DNA of 64,000 nucleotides, from NCBI GenBank assembly GCA_905221615.1, contig CAJNDT010001305.1:1-64000 (forward strand), read 5' to 3'. This document shows, in pieces, positions 26,701-35,381 of this stretch (position 1 is its first letter; each line of letters begins with the position of its first letter). The notes below the pieces were generated by a model that made no database searches, was not told the DNA's origin, and was given only the letters and a program-made list of their open reading frames with translations. The position numbers were made by a program, and so were the translations under genes. Source of the DNA: Symbiodinium sp. CCMP2592. Its lineage: Eukaryota; Sar; Dinophyceae; Suessiales; Symbiodiniaceae.

Positions 26701-29213
26701 AGGGACGCCATGCTGTTGTCAAACGTGCTACAGAAACAGCTCCGAATCATCGCGGGGCTTACGTTGCGAACGTGCTGAGGTCAGCCGCAATCATGGACAA
26801 CGCGGCTCAGGATCCTAAGACGTTGGTCGAATTGGCAGAGCATTTTGACCGATTGCGGTTGCCAGTTTTTGTTCTTGAGCACTTGGGGCTCAAGAGCAAT
26901 GCTTCTGTTACTGCCTTGGACAGTCTTTCTAAAAAGCAAGCCGACAAGCAGCTGCAGTGTTTCGGGTTTGTAGATAGGGTTATGTTCCGGCTCGATGCAG
27001 CTACGCAGTTCGCCGACTGGGAAGATGTCCTTGATGCCAAGCAGACGCATGGCCAGGCCAAGTCGGCGTCCAAGTTGCCGCTGACGATTGCAGACACAAA
27101 CTCTTTGCAGCGCCACCTAGCCTTGGAGCACTTCCGTGTTACAGCCACTTCATCATGTGATTTCTTTGCGGCCACACTGCAAGATGCTGCTGCAGGCATG
27201 CCGGCAAACGAGTTTCCTTTTCGTCAGTTGCAATGCACTTTGGCTGGCAATGCCAGGTTTGCGGATGCATGTCTCGATGACGCGGGTCAGGTGGCATTGA
27301 TCGAAGCTGATCCTTGCGACCGGGGCCAGGATCATAGCGCTGCCGTAGCATCTACGTGGGGCAGCCACATGTGTGATGAGCAATCTGTAGTCGCTGATGA
27401 ACGATTTCGTCGTTGTGTCTTGTTCAAAGTCCAGTCTTGGAGGCCGTCTTTGCTGAAGCAAGTCAAAGGGTCTTGCATGACAACACTGACTTCTTCAGAT
27501 GTGGCTGTAACCATGTTTCCAGTGGTCGGCTGTGATGTAAAGCCTGATGCCAATGTCCTGTATACGACTGGAAAGCCTCAAGGCTCTGAAGGGTCGCTGG
27601 CAGCAGCCAGTGCCATCATAAATGATGCACTCTTTCAGCACTCAGTTTTTCGCTTTAAGTCTTCGAGTCCGGTCAGGTTCGCTTGGACGGGACCTCTGAT
27701 TCTTGCCGATCAGGCGAGCATGGATCGGGTCGTCACGGATTTCATGTCTTCTGATGCTGTGGCCGGTTCGGGAAAAGTGTTGCTGAAACCGGCTTTCAGA
27801 CGTTCTCGCATCAAATCGGCTGACTCGTCTTTGCAAATCCTGCAGCAGATGAAAGACCGCGGCTGGGCCGCGCAAGATTGCAGTGCTGAAGGCTGGTGCC
27901 TAACTGCAGAAGCCCTTAAGTGGGTTTCGACTCGTGTGGCACTAACCCATCCGGTATCGGTTTTGCAGCCGCGACTGCTTGACGATCGAGGCCAGTGGAC
28001 CCGCTACGAGATCATGGCATGCTTGAGAGATGCAGGTTGGGTAGCTCTGCAGCTGCCCACCCACAAGAAGCGGAAAGGCTTGGAAATGCAGATCCGTTTG
28101 CCAGATGGCCCTGCAGAGGAAGCTTCAGCTTCGGAGGATGGTTCTCGGCCGGGCAAGACTTGGTACTTCAAAAAGAAAGTACCTGTGGTGTCCAGGCACT
28201 ACCTGCGTGCCATGTTAGCCATCCACGAGAACCGTGATGCACTGATAGCCCTTGGTGTGCAAAGAATCTTCCATCTTGCGTCTGTGAAGTACTTTCAGTG
28301 CCTTCTTCAGGTAGCTTCTGGTGAGGCATCACTTCAGGCACTAACCGATCTGGAGCCGAAAGAGACGTCTCGTGCTGTTGCCCGTGATCGTTTGTTTCTA
28401 GCTAGTGAGCCTGGACCTGCCCAGCCACGTCCCATTCCTGCTGTTGTTGGTGCTCCAGAGCTTCCAGGGGATCAGGACCAGGACGACCGTGATTCCGTCT
28501 TGTCCGAGGATCCGCCGTTTTTGGAACCAGGACATGCTGTGGAAGTGGAGTCGCCTTTGGTTGGAGAGAGAGATCACCAGGCAATAGACGAGGCCCTGGC
28601 AATTCTGAATGAAGAACCCTCCGATGTTGGGGCTGCACAAGCTGCTGTTCCTGAGCGGCCTGAGCGGCCGCAGCCCGCCGATGAATTGCTGGCTAGGCGT
28701 CGCCAAGACAAGACACACCGTTGGGGAGCTTTCTTGATAACGCACAAGATTCAGAAGCAGGGCAAGGCTAAACCGGTGCAGTCGTGGCAGGCCACGTGCC
28801 CTCATCCGGCCCATACTCTCGGAAACAAGAAGTGCACGAAAACAATGTCCTTTAATCCTGATGACGAAGCACAGGAGATGACGACTCTATGGCGTGTCCG
28901 GCACTGGTGCAACAGTGTCTTCCTCTTCGAGGACAAGGTCAGCCACCAGGCTTATCATCCCGTGTTGGAGGAGCTCCCAGACGAGGCTACCATGATTGCT
29001 TGCCGGGTTGATAGCATTTCTGCTGAGCCGTCTGATCCTCGGCCCAATCCGTCTGCTGCCTCATCTGCTGTGCCAAGTAGAAAGCGGAAGCGTGCAAGTG
29101 CAAGTGCAAGCGCACGTGCGGCAGCGGCGCCAAAGGCTGCTGCTCCATCTTCCTCATCAGGCAGCAGCTCGTCGTCATCCTCGTCCTCAGACAGCTCTTC
29201 CTCCAGCGAGTGA
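23703..29213 (+). CDS. Very large single-frame protein, putative DDE-type transposase
   Basis: 1,836 codons from an ATG without interruption, unusual amid broken elements. There is a short polyQ run at about 367-372. Residues 470-480 (MHVLVDSSPQGG) and 583-590 (SSFTSDFG) look like the two Asp-bearing strands of an RNase H-fold transposase. A long insertion follows, with GIHHVMHN (640-647) and a zinc-like cluster (FQSCPCHP, then CKHYAACPMKGRRAPELAAG, 826-863), and RSIEGRHAVVKRATE (about 998-1011) would supply the Glu. Candidates are Asp476, Asp588 and Glu1000. The C-terminus has CPHPAHTLGNKKC, a KRKR nuclear signal and a Ser-rich tail (residues 1812-1836). I infer a cut-and-paste transposase with a large insertion domain; the superfamily is not recognised and no terminal inverted repeats were found. 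Confidence 0.5.
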   Translation: MDILEVCDYVTWPLLLCTHDRSSDAQRSWRNRQKKSGRRSDVGVAEGRQVRWRGSLSQQTLDSCVRCLSSLPNFEGQDVVGLCKDDGCRMSVCLALVRVAPELTLQHPLDVQQDLWWRDLEGPHWQRLHWQVVAVEPLEGILCVSSMTALGRRDSAPALFLLGRSSAEEVASKAQPLLQAWKVSGVLGPNAELKHALAVPKPLCLLLMHSNLSFVAVSMRRKLPKHIPDSALCARVKSHAERVADGAGAPPQPRPDSASSELTSGAFRNLVHAMDGWATLLAAATAGSPERRAEVSQELSMMRGWASRLAYQLDPVYLASTRVQTSRLQKGVLGQGARLRLRAWAPRQVLRHRSAKMLTAIRSKPKQQQQQQLTGRYTGWFAIQAVLFSSFLRDAAKLQSALKQGIMMAFPQCIANDLLQMLEQSPMPHAATLSRWRVLFEAAACLQLRSRLAKCFQCRELPQPASVPIAMHVLVDSSPQGGRDWLLSEVHMLGHRVPLQRMLLLFWKICELHPSGGDDLDEDLCQELVAAEQELADAVEVLVLPPAGLGHQRSNLHHKLHGLLHSFWLAAGACLPQVVQAVSSFTSDFGTEAGLPGMEVSSELVCPQLGCSQFCETDGPGQLSDPWPLLSFARSLAVPGIHHVMHNMCEDMCEALPSFRKHKPHFQAMSVFLCDHHVRQGLQERCFGQGDAAAHRAKFASFGERLLDWRWQSVSSFLSAMEPLELPLRQFWSLRAFSGKFRNDSLSGEPAQEAAGPDDAAQAADVLVPVGPQESSESSKVLADAVRGKVRSQNFDSAVQNAEVWQYMSMLRKLFAISDELLVWFQSCPCHPREAAAQDDEDRCKHYAACPMKGRRAPELAAGFVVSFMRDQLQGAADVFPSNSDLFTEYVAGLQHFSFMLQLKFANWTAMPHSFLALAHPSETTARAACRRLLGEWEFMSKPDKASAHPLCHAFMSDSNVRDSLVRFGQGSPRDSDDCFQLRAVLGPIAFLPLLERSIEGRHAVVKRATETAPNHRGAYVANVLRSAAIMDNAAQDPKTLVELAEHFDRLRLPVFVLEHLGLKSNASVTALDSLSKKQADKQLQCFGFVDRVMFRLDAATQFADWEDVLDAKQTHGQAKSASKLPLTIADTNSLQRHLALEHFRVTATSSCDFFAATLQDAAAGMPANEFPFRQLQCTLAGNARFADACLDDAGQVALIEADPCDRGQDHSAAVASTWGSHMCDEQSVVADERFRRCVLFKVQSWRPSLLKQVKGSCMTTLTSSDVAVTMFPVVGCDVKPDANVLYTTGKPQGSEGSLAAASAIINDALFQHSVFRFKSSSPVRFAWTGPLILADQASMDRVVTDFMSSDAVAGSGKVLLKPAFRRSRIKSADSSLQILQQMKDRGWAAQDCSAEGWCLTAEALKWVSTRVALTHPVSVLQPRLLDDRGQWTRYEIMACLRDAGWVALQLPTHKKRKGLEMQIRLPDGPAEEASASEDGSRPGKTWYFKKKVPVVSRHYLRAMLAIHENRDALIALGVQRIFHLASVKYFQCLLQVASGEASLQALTDLEPKETSRAVARDRLFLASEPGPAQPRPIPAVVGAPELPGDQDQDDRDSVLSEDPPFLEPGHAVEVESPLVGERDHQAIDEALAILNEEPSDVGAAQAAVPERPERPQPADELLARRRQDKTHRWGAFLITHKIQKQGKAKPVQSWQATCPHPAHTLGNKKCTKTMSFNPDDEAQEMTTLWRVRHWCNSVFLFEDKVSHQAYHPVLEELPDEATMIACRVDSISAEPSDPRPNPSAASSAVPSRKRKRASASASARAAAAPKAAAPSSSSGSSSSSSSSSDSSSSSE

Positions 29214-29492
29214 ACCGAGCACCCGAACCCTAGGACCCTGTGTCGTGTGGTTTAGACCCGAACCCCAATAGGAGGAGTTGTCTTGTGCCCTTTCCCCCAC
29301 CTTAAGCACTTACAGCACTCGGCAACCCAGAAATCCCGCGACGAACGATCGCCGAATGCGCTTGTGAACCTATCGAGTTGGGGCTTCCCCGACCAAGCTT
29401 ACGATCCTGGACCTAGTTCGGCTGCGGCTCTCCTCCACTGCATCCCGTCGCTGCCTTGCTTCGGGCCAGCGAAGTCACCACCGCTTCTGCGC
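29214..29492. other. 3' flank of the large ORF
   Basis: Starts with one degenerate copy of the CCGAACCCTAGGACCCTG repeat that forms the tandem array from 29493; otherwise no gene. Confidence 0.4.
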
Positions 29493-29757
29493 CCGAACCC
29501 TAGGACCCTGTGGTTTAGGCCCAGTTCTAAGACGCTAGGATCGCTCAGCCGAGCTCCCGAACCCTAGGACCCTGACCCTGTGGTTTAGGCCCGGTTCTAA
29601 GACGCTAGGATCGCTCAGCCGAGCTCCCGAACCCTAGGACCCTGTGGTTTAGGCCCAGTTCTAAGACGCTAGGATCGCTCAGCCGAGCTCCCGAACCCTA
29701 AGCCTAAGACCCTGTGGTTTAGACCCAAACCCTAAAAAAAGGTGCTCAGCCGAGCAG
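29493..29757 (+). repeat. Tandem repeat, 64-70 bp unit
   Basis: Three units, 29493-29556, 29557-29626 and 29627-29690, plus a partial, diverged fourth to 29757. Each unit begins CCGAACCCTAGGACCCTG and ends CTCAGCCGAGCTC; the middle unit has an extra GACCCT. CCCTA words recall telomere repeats. Confidence 0.8.
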
Positions 29758-30212
29758 CAGCAGCCTTTTTGGGGTCAGGGGCGCAGCTGGTGCGGCGTTG
29801 GAAGTACCTCTGCATCTGTCGTTGAGGAGCGAAGTCCGCCGCTTCTGGGTCATATAGATGCTGATGTGTGCTATGCATTGCCAGCCGCCAGCCATGTTCC
29901 GAGGCTTTTCAGTGTTGTAGTCATGTTGTGTAAGATAGCACGTCTGTCGTTTCCACACAGTCCAGTTTCTTTTGCGAATACAACACTTCATTGCCATGCT
30001 GGAACCGCTGAAACAGAGCAACATGAGCTTCCAGGACCACATCGTGTGTTCCCCAGCTTGAAACCAAGTTTTGCGGAGTCCTGAAGTGCTGCCCCATTTG
30101 CTTTGGTCTTTTGTGCGCGAACTGTTTTGGGGTGTGGTTGCCCGGCACCTCGTGACAAGCTTTTGGTGCTGGTGTGTCGTGTTCTGCAAAAAGGTCCGGG
30201 GAGCTGCCACAA

Positions 30213-30264
30213 CCTTCGGGGAGCTTCGGGGAGCTTCGGGGAGCTTCGGGGAGCTTCGGGGAGC
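30213..30264 (+). repeat. 10-bp tandem repeat (AGCTTCGGGG)n
   Basis: About five perfect copies in a row; a second array of about four or five copies lies at 30417-30472. Confidence 0.85.
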
Positions 30265-30416
30265 CCAAGCAGCCGGGACTGTGTCCAAGTGCCCCAGACA
30301 TCCGATGGGAATGGGTGATGCAGACATGAGCAGGTTGTAATAAAGGACTTGGTTTTGGGAAGTGGTGGTCCGGCTGGGCTTGTGAAAAGGTGGCGGGCAG
30401 CTGGGGAAAGTTTCGG

Positions 30417-30472
30417 GGAGCTGAGGGGGAGCTTCGGGGAGCTTCGGGGAGCTTCGGGGAGCTTCGGGGAGA
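30417..30472 (+). repeat. 10-bp tandem repeat, second array
   Basis: The same AGCTTCGGGG unit, ending in GGGGAGATTGTCG. Confidence 0.85.
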
Positions 30473-31045
30473 TTGTCGATACAAGTGCTACATGATGCTA
30501 CATGAACACCGATTTCTGTTTCAGGCTTTCAAACTTAAGAATTGACTGCAAACCGGTTGTTCGATCAGAAAAGTTTGCATCCAATACGGCATGATGGGGT
30601 GGCCGCAAAACGTCAGAAAAAACATGACGCGCGCGCTTCGTACTTTCGGACGTCGGCGGGTGTCGGTTGCGATTCTACATGCTCACCGACGCGATGTGGC
30701 TACTCAAGATGCAGCCCAAAGGCCAATAGAAAACACAGTTTTGTGTAAACAGAACTCCTACTGCCGCGCAGTTGTGTTTATAGGCTGAATTCATCTTTCT
30801 CCAATTAAACAACAACTCTATTTTTTGCTTTTCAGGGAACGATCGTTAAAGGTAATAATTTCCACTGGCCGTTAACCCAAGAGGCACAATGAACGCGGAT
30901 AGCAGCTACAAGATTCCATTCTCACACGGTCAAGATGAGCACAGACAACTTGTAAATCCAATGTTCATTGCACACTTCAACCTCAACATCCGTCTTTCTT
31001 TGTAACAGGGGCGGTCAGAGGGATGGGGTGTACACATGAGAGATC

Positions 31046-31679
31046 ATGAGAGTGTTAACCACATCTACCCATCATAGCTTCACCAGTCGGCGGGTGTCGG
31101 AATTTCGCTGCAAGATGTACTGTACTCGGTTTTGTTCGGTGTGTATTGCTGATTTCGTTGGAGCTGTGCCGAAACCAAGGTTTTGGGCCCCACGGCCAAT
31201 GAGGATGTCATGCAAGCGCCAGCGGGTTATGATTCGGGATCGTGCAGGCAGCACAATCGGCGACCTCTACGACTGGCCGTCGAAGTTGGCAGCCAAGCTT
31301 CATCGCATACCACGTTTGCGATATGGCTGGAAAGCCCACTTGGCCAATGGCAACTGCATGGTGATTTACTCCGACCATAGCGGGTGTGGCAATGGAGAGG
31401 AAGGCTTGCTTGATGCCATCACCGCGCTAAAGGAGCACTTTCACTTTGCAGAGGGCACAGACTCTGCAGACCTGTTGGAACCCGTCGTGCACAGCGTCTG
31501 CGACCCGGATGTTCATGCAGTACAGGCGCTGTCGGCAACAAGTCGTGCAAAGCATCTCTTTGGCTATGTGGAGGACTTTGTGTCCAAAGACATGATGTCC
31601 GACATTGCGCCTTTTGCTCCAACTGCTCAGGCGACTGCCGAGGAGAGATCTGCCTTCTTGAAAGACGCTTGCTCAAAAT
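31046..31679 (+). CDS. C5-methyltransferase-like gene, exon 1 (SAM-binding half)
   Basis: The frame opens at ATG 31046, though the true start may be further in. Residues 105-178 carry a Rossmann-type SAM site: VIYSDHSGCGNGEEG (motif I-like, Gly-rich), VCDPDVHA (acidic end of strand 2) and HLFGYVEDF (motif III-like). These match the order seen in C5-cytosine methyltransferases (FxGxGG, E/D, GDI). The frame stops at 31679 but the fold is incomplete; motifs IV and VI follow in another frame after an intron. Exon 2 and exon 3 below complete the protein. A nuclear DNA or tRNA methylase role is an inference; dinoflagellate genomes carry many divergent members of this type. Confidence 0.6.
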
Positions 31680-31783
31680 AAAGCTTCCTTAGCTGCTTCA
31701 CAGTTGAATTTGTAGTTGTTCACCAGGGTCGGTTTTGAGGGCTTCGCCTTTGGGCTTGTGTGCCCAGGCTTTCTGTCTTGAGT

Positions 31784-32159
31784 TGTTGCCAACCGCACTG
31801 AGAACTTGGCGACGGAAGTCCACCACAACCTGTCCAGCTACTTTCCACTGGACCACAAAGTCTTCTGTCGCTGGAAACAGCAAGATGTTCCGGCTCTGGC
31901 GCCGGAGGCCTGTCTTGCCCGGGCCACAAACCGAAGGTGCTTGGAAATCCAAGTGAGTGGCACATGCTGCTACGATTGGTCGTCGATGAACCAGAAGGCC
32001 CTCAGGTCGCATGGTCCTTCGCAGGTCTCTTTCTTGTGGTGGAAGGAGGGCCTCAAAGCCCACCAGCCAGACTTGCTCCTGCACGAGAACGTTATGCGAT
32101 TCCACGTGGAGCATCTCATGGATGGGCTCGAAGACTTGTGCCTTGTCGCAGTTATGTAG
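31784..32159 (+). CDS. C5-methyltransferase-like gene, exon 2 (catalytic half)
   Basis: After an acceptor-like CTTGAG near 31783 the frame reads TEVHHNLSSYF..., then CLEIQVSGTCCYDWSSMN. The Cys of TCCYDWSS is the likely catalytic nucleophile (motif IV, normally PC). Then SFLWWKEGLKAHQPDLLLHENVMRF supplies the ENV of motif VI. Both residues needed for C5 chemistry are thus present, unlike in the YR-element copy. The frame reaches a stop at 32159; the real exon may end earlier at an unidentified donor before the (GT)n tract. Both exon boundaries are approximate. Confidence 0.6.
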
Positions 32160-32176
32160 TTGATCGAACTTCATGC

Positions 32177-32197
32177 GTGTGTGTGTGTGTGTGTGTG
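32177..32197 (+). repeat. (GT)n microsatellite at 5' edge of duplication copy 1
   Basis: About ten GT units directly before CCCTGCCTCGG, the first base of the duplicated block. Confidence 0.9.
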
Positions 32198-32351
32198 CCC
32201 TGCCTCGGTGGCTGAGGTACTCTGCCTTCCAGTTCACCCTTTCACCGTTACTGGGCGCAAAATGGATGTTCAAGTGTGGCGTTATCCTCTAGCATTGAAG
32301 GGCCATGGAGTGAACCAGTTCTGCTGACCTAGGCTGGACATTGGATGGCCG

Positions 32352-33116
32352 GTGAGACGGCCAAGGCGCTTCACTGCTTTGGTCCATCGTCGATGGCACT
32401 GTTCCGCTTCGCAGTCCGACTTCGAGTTTCATTTCGGTGCTTCTGCGGCCATGACGGGCAGCGATCTACTGGCTATGCCACCGAACATCGTCGAGGAATA
32501 CTTCCGAAACAAACTCCGTCAGAAACTCTGCCACAAAGAAGGCCTTCTCGAAGCAGCTGATTTCAGACGAGTGCTGACTCCGCGGCAGAGAAAAATGCTT
32601 GAGGAATTTGAGGAGCTCGCTGCCAAGGACGGGGGCGAGCTGGGCGAGGACTTCTTGGTCGACTTGTCCCAGACCGCCGAGTGGACCACGGTCGCAAACA
32701 GTGCCCCGTGCCTTCTTCGTGGATCATTGCCGCTTGCATGCCCAGGGGGGATAATGTACGTTCGGTCTGAAAACACTTTGGCTTTGCTTTCTTGCTTTCC
32801 ATATGCAGCAAGGATCTGGAGCCACAAGCTGCAGCGCACGGCCTTGCCAGCAGAGCACATGCTGCTGCAAGGCGTCCCGCTGCTAGAGGACAAGAGTCCG
32901 TGGAAGCAGTTCGTGCTTGACAAGGCCGTGGATCCATGTTTTGACAGCATGTTTCTGAACTTGTCCGGGAATGCCATGCATCGTGCTGTCATTGGAACAT
33001 GGGCTGCGTATATCGTCGGCTCCCTGTCCCCTTGTGCCTCGCCTTCCTCATTTCGATTCCGGTCCACGTCAGAGCTGACAATCACGGCTGACGATGCTGA
33101 CGCTGCAGCAGACTAG
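32352..33116 (+). CDS. C5-methyltransferase-like gene, exon 3 (C-terminal part)
   Basis: Contains a helical stretch (NIVEEYFRNKLRQ), FLVDLSQTAEW, APCLLRGSLPLACPGG, then LPAEHMLLQGVPLL (like the RxLTxxExxxLQGFP of C5-methylases) and LSGNAMHRAVIGTWAAY (motif X-like GN). The end, after Ser/Ala/Asp-rich residues, is at 33116. Where the exon begins is unclear: a CGCAG acceptor at 32411-32415 before TCCGACTTCG is a candidate. This exon was copied in the tandem duplication; the copy at 34659 is broken. Confidence 0.6.
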   Translation: MRRPRRFTALVHRRWHCSASQSDFEFHFGASAAMTGSDLLAMPPNIVEEYFRNKLRQKLCHKEGLLEAADFRRVLTPRQRKMLEEFEELAAKDGGELGEDFLVDLSQTAEWTTVANSAPCLLRGSLPLACPGGIMYVRSENTLALLSCFPYAARIWSHKLQRTALPAEHMLLQGVPLLEDKSPWKQFVLDKAVDPCFDSMFLNLSGNAMHRAVIGTWAAYIVGSLSPCASPSSFRFRSTSELTITADDADAAAD

Positions 33117-34318
33117 ATTCGAAGAACAGTCTGCTTTACCTGCAGATTGCAGAAGCAAGGATTTCACGCGGTCTTTCTCAGAGTCAGCTGGACATGCGTA
33201 ACATACAGAGGCCAGCCTACCTGCTGCTCGTGTTGTAGGAACGATGCTGTCACGAACGAGTTACTACACCTGGTAATGCTTTCAGACTGTGACCGGGGCC
33301 CCAGGGTTTCTAGACTATTCTGTAGACAGTAGACTTTGGAGAGCCACGAACTTGACAGCATCGTTCATCCTACGCCAGGAGACTGTCAGATTGCCTGTAA
33401 CAGATATCCACAAATCTTTAGTAGCACCACTGCTATCTGCAAATGTTTGGAACAGGTTGCTTTACCTGGCAGGAGTGTCACAACACGAGCACACATCATG
33501 ATTCATAATTTGCTCGGCCAGCATCTGCAAACAGACAGCAGGAGGCCTGCCTCCGAGTACAACATGAGCGGCACAGAAGCCTGTCTGCAGGTCGAGCAGT
33601 TTGCACGGACGGAAGTGTTGGAGGAAGGATGCTGTCCATAACGAGTCAGGGGTCCGGGGTCAGGGGAAAAGCTTATAAAATTACCTCGGGTTCTAGAGTC
33701 TATAGATTGTACTCTAGACTATGGACCGCCAGACCCCAGTCCCCGCGATCCCAGCCCTGGCCACACTAAGCATCTGATTTGGTTTCTGGGCCCCGCCCCA
33801 ATGCCCTGGAGTATCATGGGACTCAGTAACTAGGCTGACTAGGGTTATAGATACTTTAATTGGTCTTATACAGAATTGGAGCTATAGTTACCTTACTTGT
33901 AATCCTATTCCTCCAAGCAGCGCCTCCAGCGTCGTTCAGAGTTTTGTTCGCGAGTTTTCTTAGACTAGTTGTACTACACGGTGGTACAATGGATTCTGCG
34001 TTCCGTGCAAAAAAAGGCAGCTTTGTCAACCAGACCTTCCGTCCTTGCGGGGCCAGACTTCAAGTCAGTGAATCGCTGTGCCAGTGCAGCCAGTGCAGTG
34101 GATGATCGATCGAGTGACTCAGGTGGCTGGCTCATAGGTTGAATGATGGAGCAAGTTGGGCAAGTGAATATCTGCGAGTTGCAACAATCTCATGCTCCAG
34201 GCAGGGCTGCACAATCTCATGTTCCAGGCAGGGCTCCAGGCTCCAGGACACTTTTCTTGGCCGGCATTCTAGGCAGGACGCACGACACCAGCTTCTTGTA
34301 GTGTGTAGCTGCTGAGTC
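33117..34318. other. Intergenic DNA within duplication copy 1
   Basis: No defended gene. A short frame beginning MDSAFRAKK at 33989 is shifted relative to its counterpart at 36287 by one A in a poly-A run. Confidence 0.4.
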
Positions 34319-34474
34319 ATGGCGGATCTCGAAGGGCCTCTCCAAGAGGAAGTGCAGTTGAGGGTGACGAGCAGCTTGAGGGGCTTCTTGCAGCTGCTGA
34401 TGCCTTCGGCAATGCAGCTTCCACTGGTCGGAGGGCCAAGTCGAAAGCAAAGGCGAAGGCGAAGGCCTAGGTGA
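34319..34474 (+). pseudogene. Broken copy of exon 1 start of the gene at 36609
   Basis: Begins MADLEGPLQEEVQ as at 36609 but lacks one base after GTGCAGTT, which shifts the frame to a stop at 34472-34474. The duplicated block ends shortly after, so this copy could not encode the full protein. Confidence 0.75.
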
Positions 34475-34492
34475 GGCCCGTGTGCTCGGGGC

Positions 34493-34511
34493 GTGTGTGT
34501 GTGTGTGTGTG
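34493..34511 (+). repeat. (GT)n microsatellite at the duplication junction
   Basis: About nine GT units sit exactly between the end of copy 1 and the start of copy 2, matching the tract at 32177-32197. This suggests the tract mediated the duplication. Confidence 0.9.
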
Positions 34512-34658
34512 CCCTGCCTCGGTGGCTGAGGTACTCTGCCTTGCAGTTCACCCTTTCACCGTTACTGGGCGCAAAATGGATGTTCAAGTGTGGCGTTATC
34601 CTCTAGCATTGAAGGGCCATGGAGTGAACCAGTTCTGCTGACCTAGGCTGGACATTGC

Positions 34659-35381
34659 ATGGCCGGTGAGACGGCCAAGGCGCTTCACTGCTTTGGTCCA
34701 TCGTCGATGGCACTGTTCCGCTTCGCATTCGAGTTTCATTTCGGTGCTTCTGCGGCCATGACGGGCAGCGATCTACTGGCTATGCCACCGAACATCGTCG
34801 AGGAATACTTCCGAAACAAACTCCGTCAGAAACTCTACCACGCAGAAGGCCCTCTCGAAGCAGCTGATTTCAGACGAGTGCTGACTCCGCGGCATAGACA
34901 AATGCTTGATGAATTTGAGGAGCTCGCTGCCAAGGACGGGGGTGAGCTGGGCGAGGACTTCTTGGTCGACTTGTCCCAGACCGCCGAGTGGACCACGGTC
35001 GGAGTCGCAAACAGTGCCCCATGCCTTCTTCGTGGATCATTGCCGCTTGCATGCCCAGGGGGGATAATGTACGTTCGGTCTGAAAACACTTTGGCTTTGC
35101 TTTCTTGCTTTCCATATGCAGCAAGGATCTGGAGCCACAAGCTGCAGCGCACGGCCTTGCCAGCAGAGCACATGCTGCTGCAAGGCGTCCCGCTGCTAGA
35201 GGACAAGAGTCTTCTCAAGCAGTTCGTGCTTGAGAAGTCCGTGGATCCATGTTTTGACAGCATGTTTCTGAGCTTGCCATGCATCGTGCTGTCATTGGAA
35301 CATGGGCTGCGTATGCACTCGGCTCCCTGTCGCCTTGTGCCTCGCCTTCCTCATTTCGATTCCGGTCCACGTCAGAGCTGA
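34659..35381 (+). pseudogene. Duplicated, broken C-terminal exon of the methyltransferase-like gene
   Basis: Reads like exon 3 of the gene at 31-33 kb (MTGSDLLAMPPNIVEEY, FLVDLSQTAEW, LPAEHMLLQG). However, a small deletion just after FDSMFLSL removes the SGN of LSGNAMH and shifts the frame to a stop at 35381, so motif X is lost. No copies of exons 1 or 2 precede it. A 7-bp deletion at its 5' end removes the candidate splice acceptor. It is non-functional as a methylase. Confidence 0.75.

Larger units (their letters stand above)
29758..31045. other. Intergenic stretch with short tandem repeats
   Basis: No defended gene. Two arrays of a 10-bp unit AGCTTCGGGG lie at 30213-30264 and 30417-30472. 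The rest (30480-31045) is mixed sequence upstream of the methyltransferase-like gene. Confidence 0.4.
32198..34491 (+). repeat. Tandem segmental duplication, copy 1
   Basis: Begins CCCTGCCTCGG, ends GTGCTCGGGG next to a second (GT)n. It is repeated in the same orientation at 34512-36783 with scattered substitutions and short indels. It contains the last exon of the methyltransferase-like gene, intergenic DNA and the start of the next gene's first exon. Confidence 0.85.
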
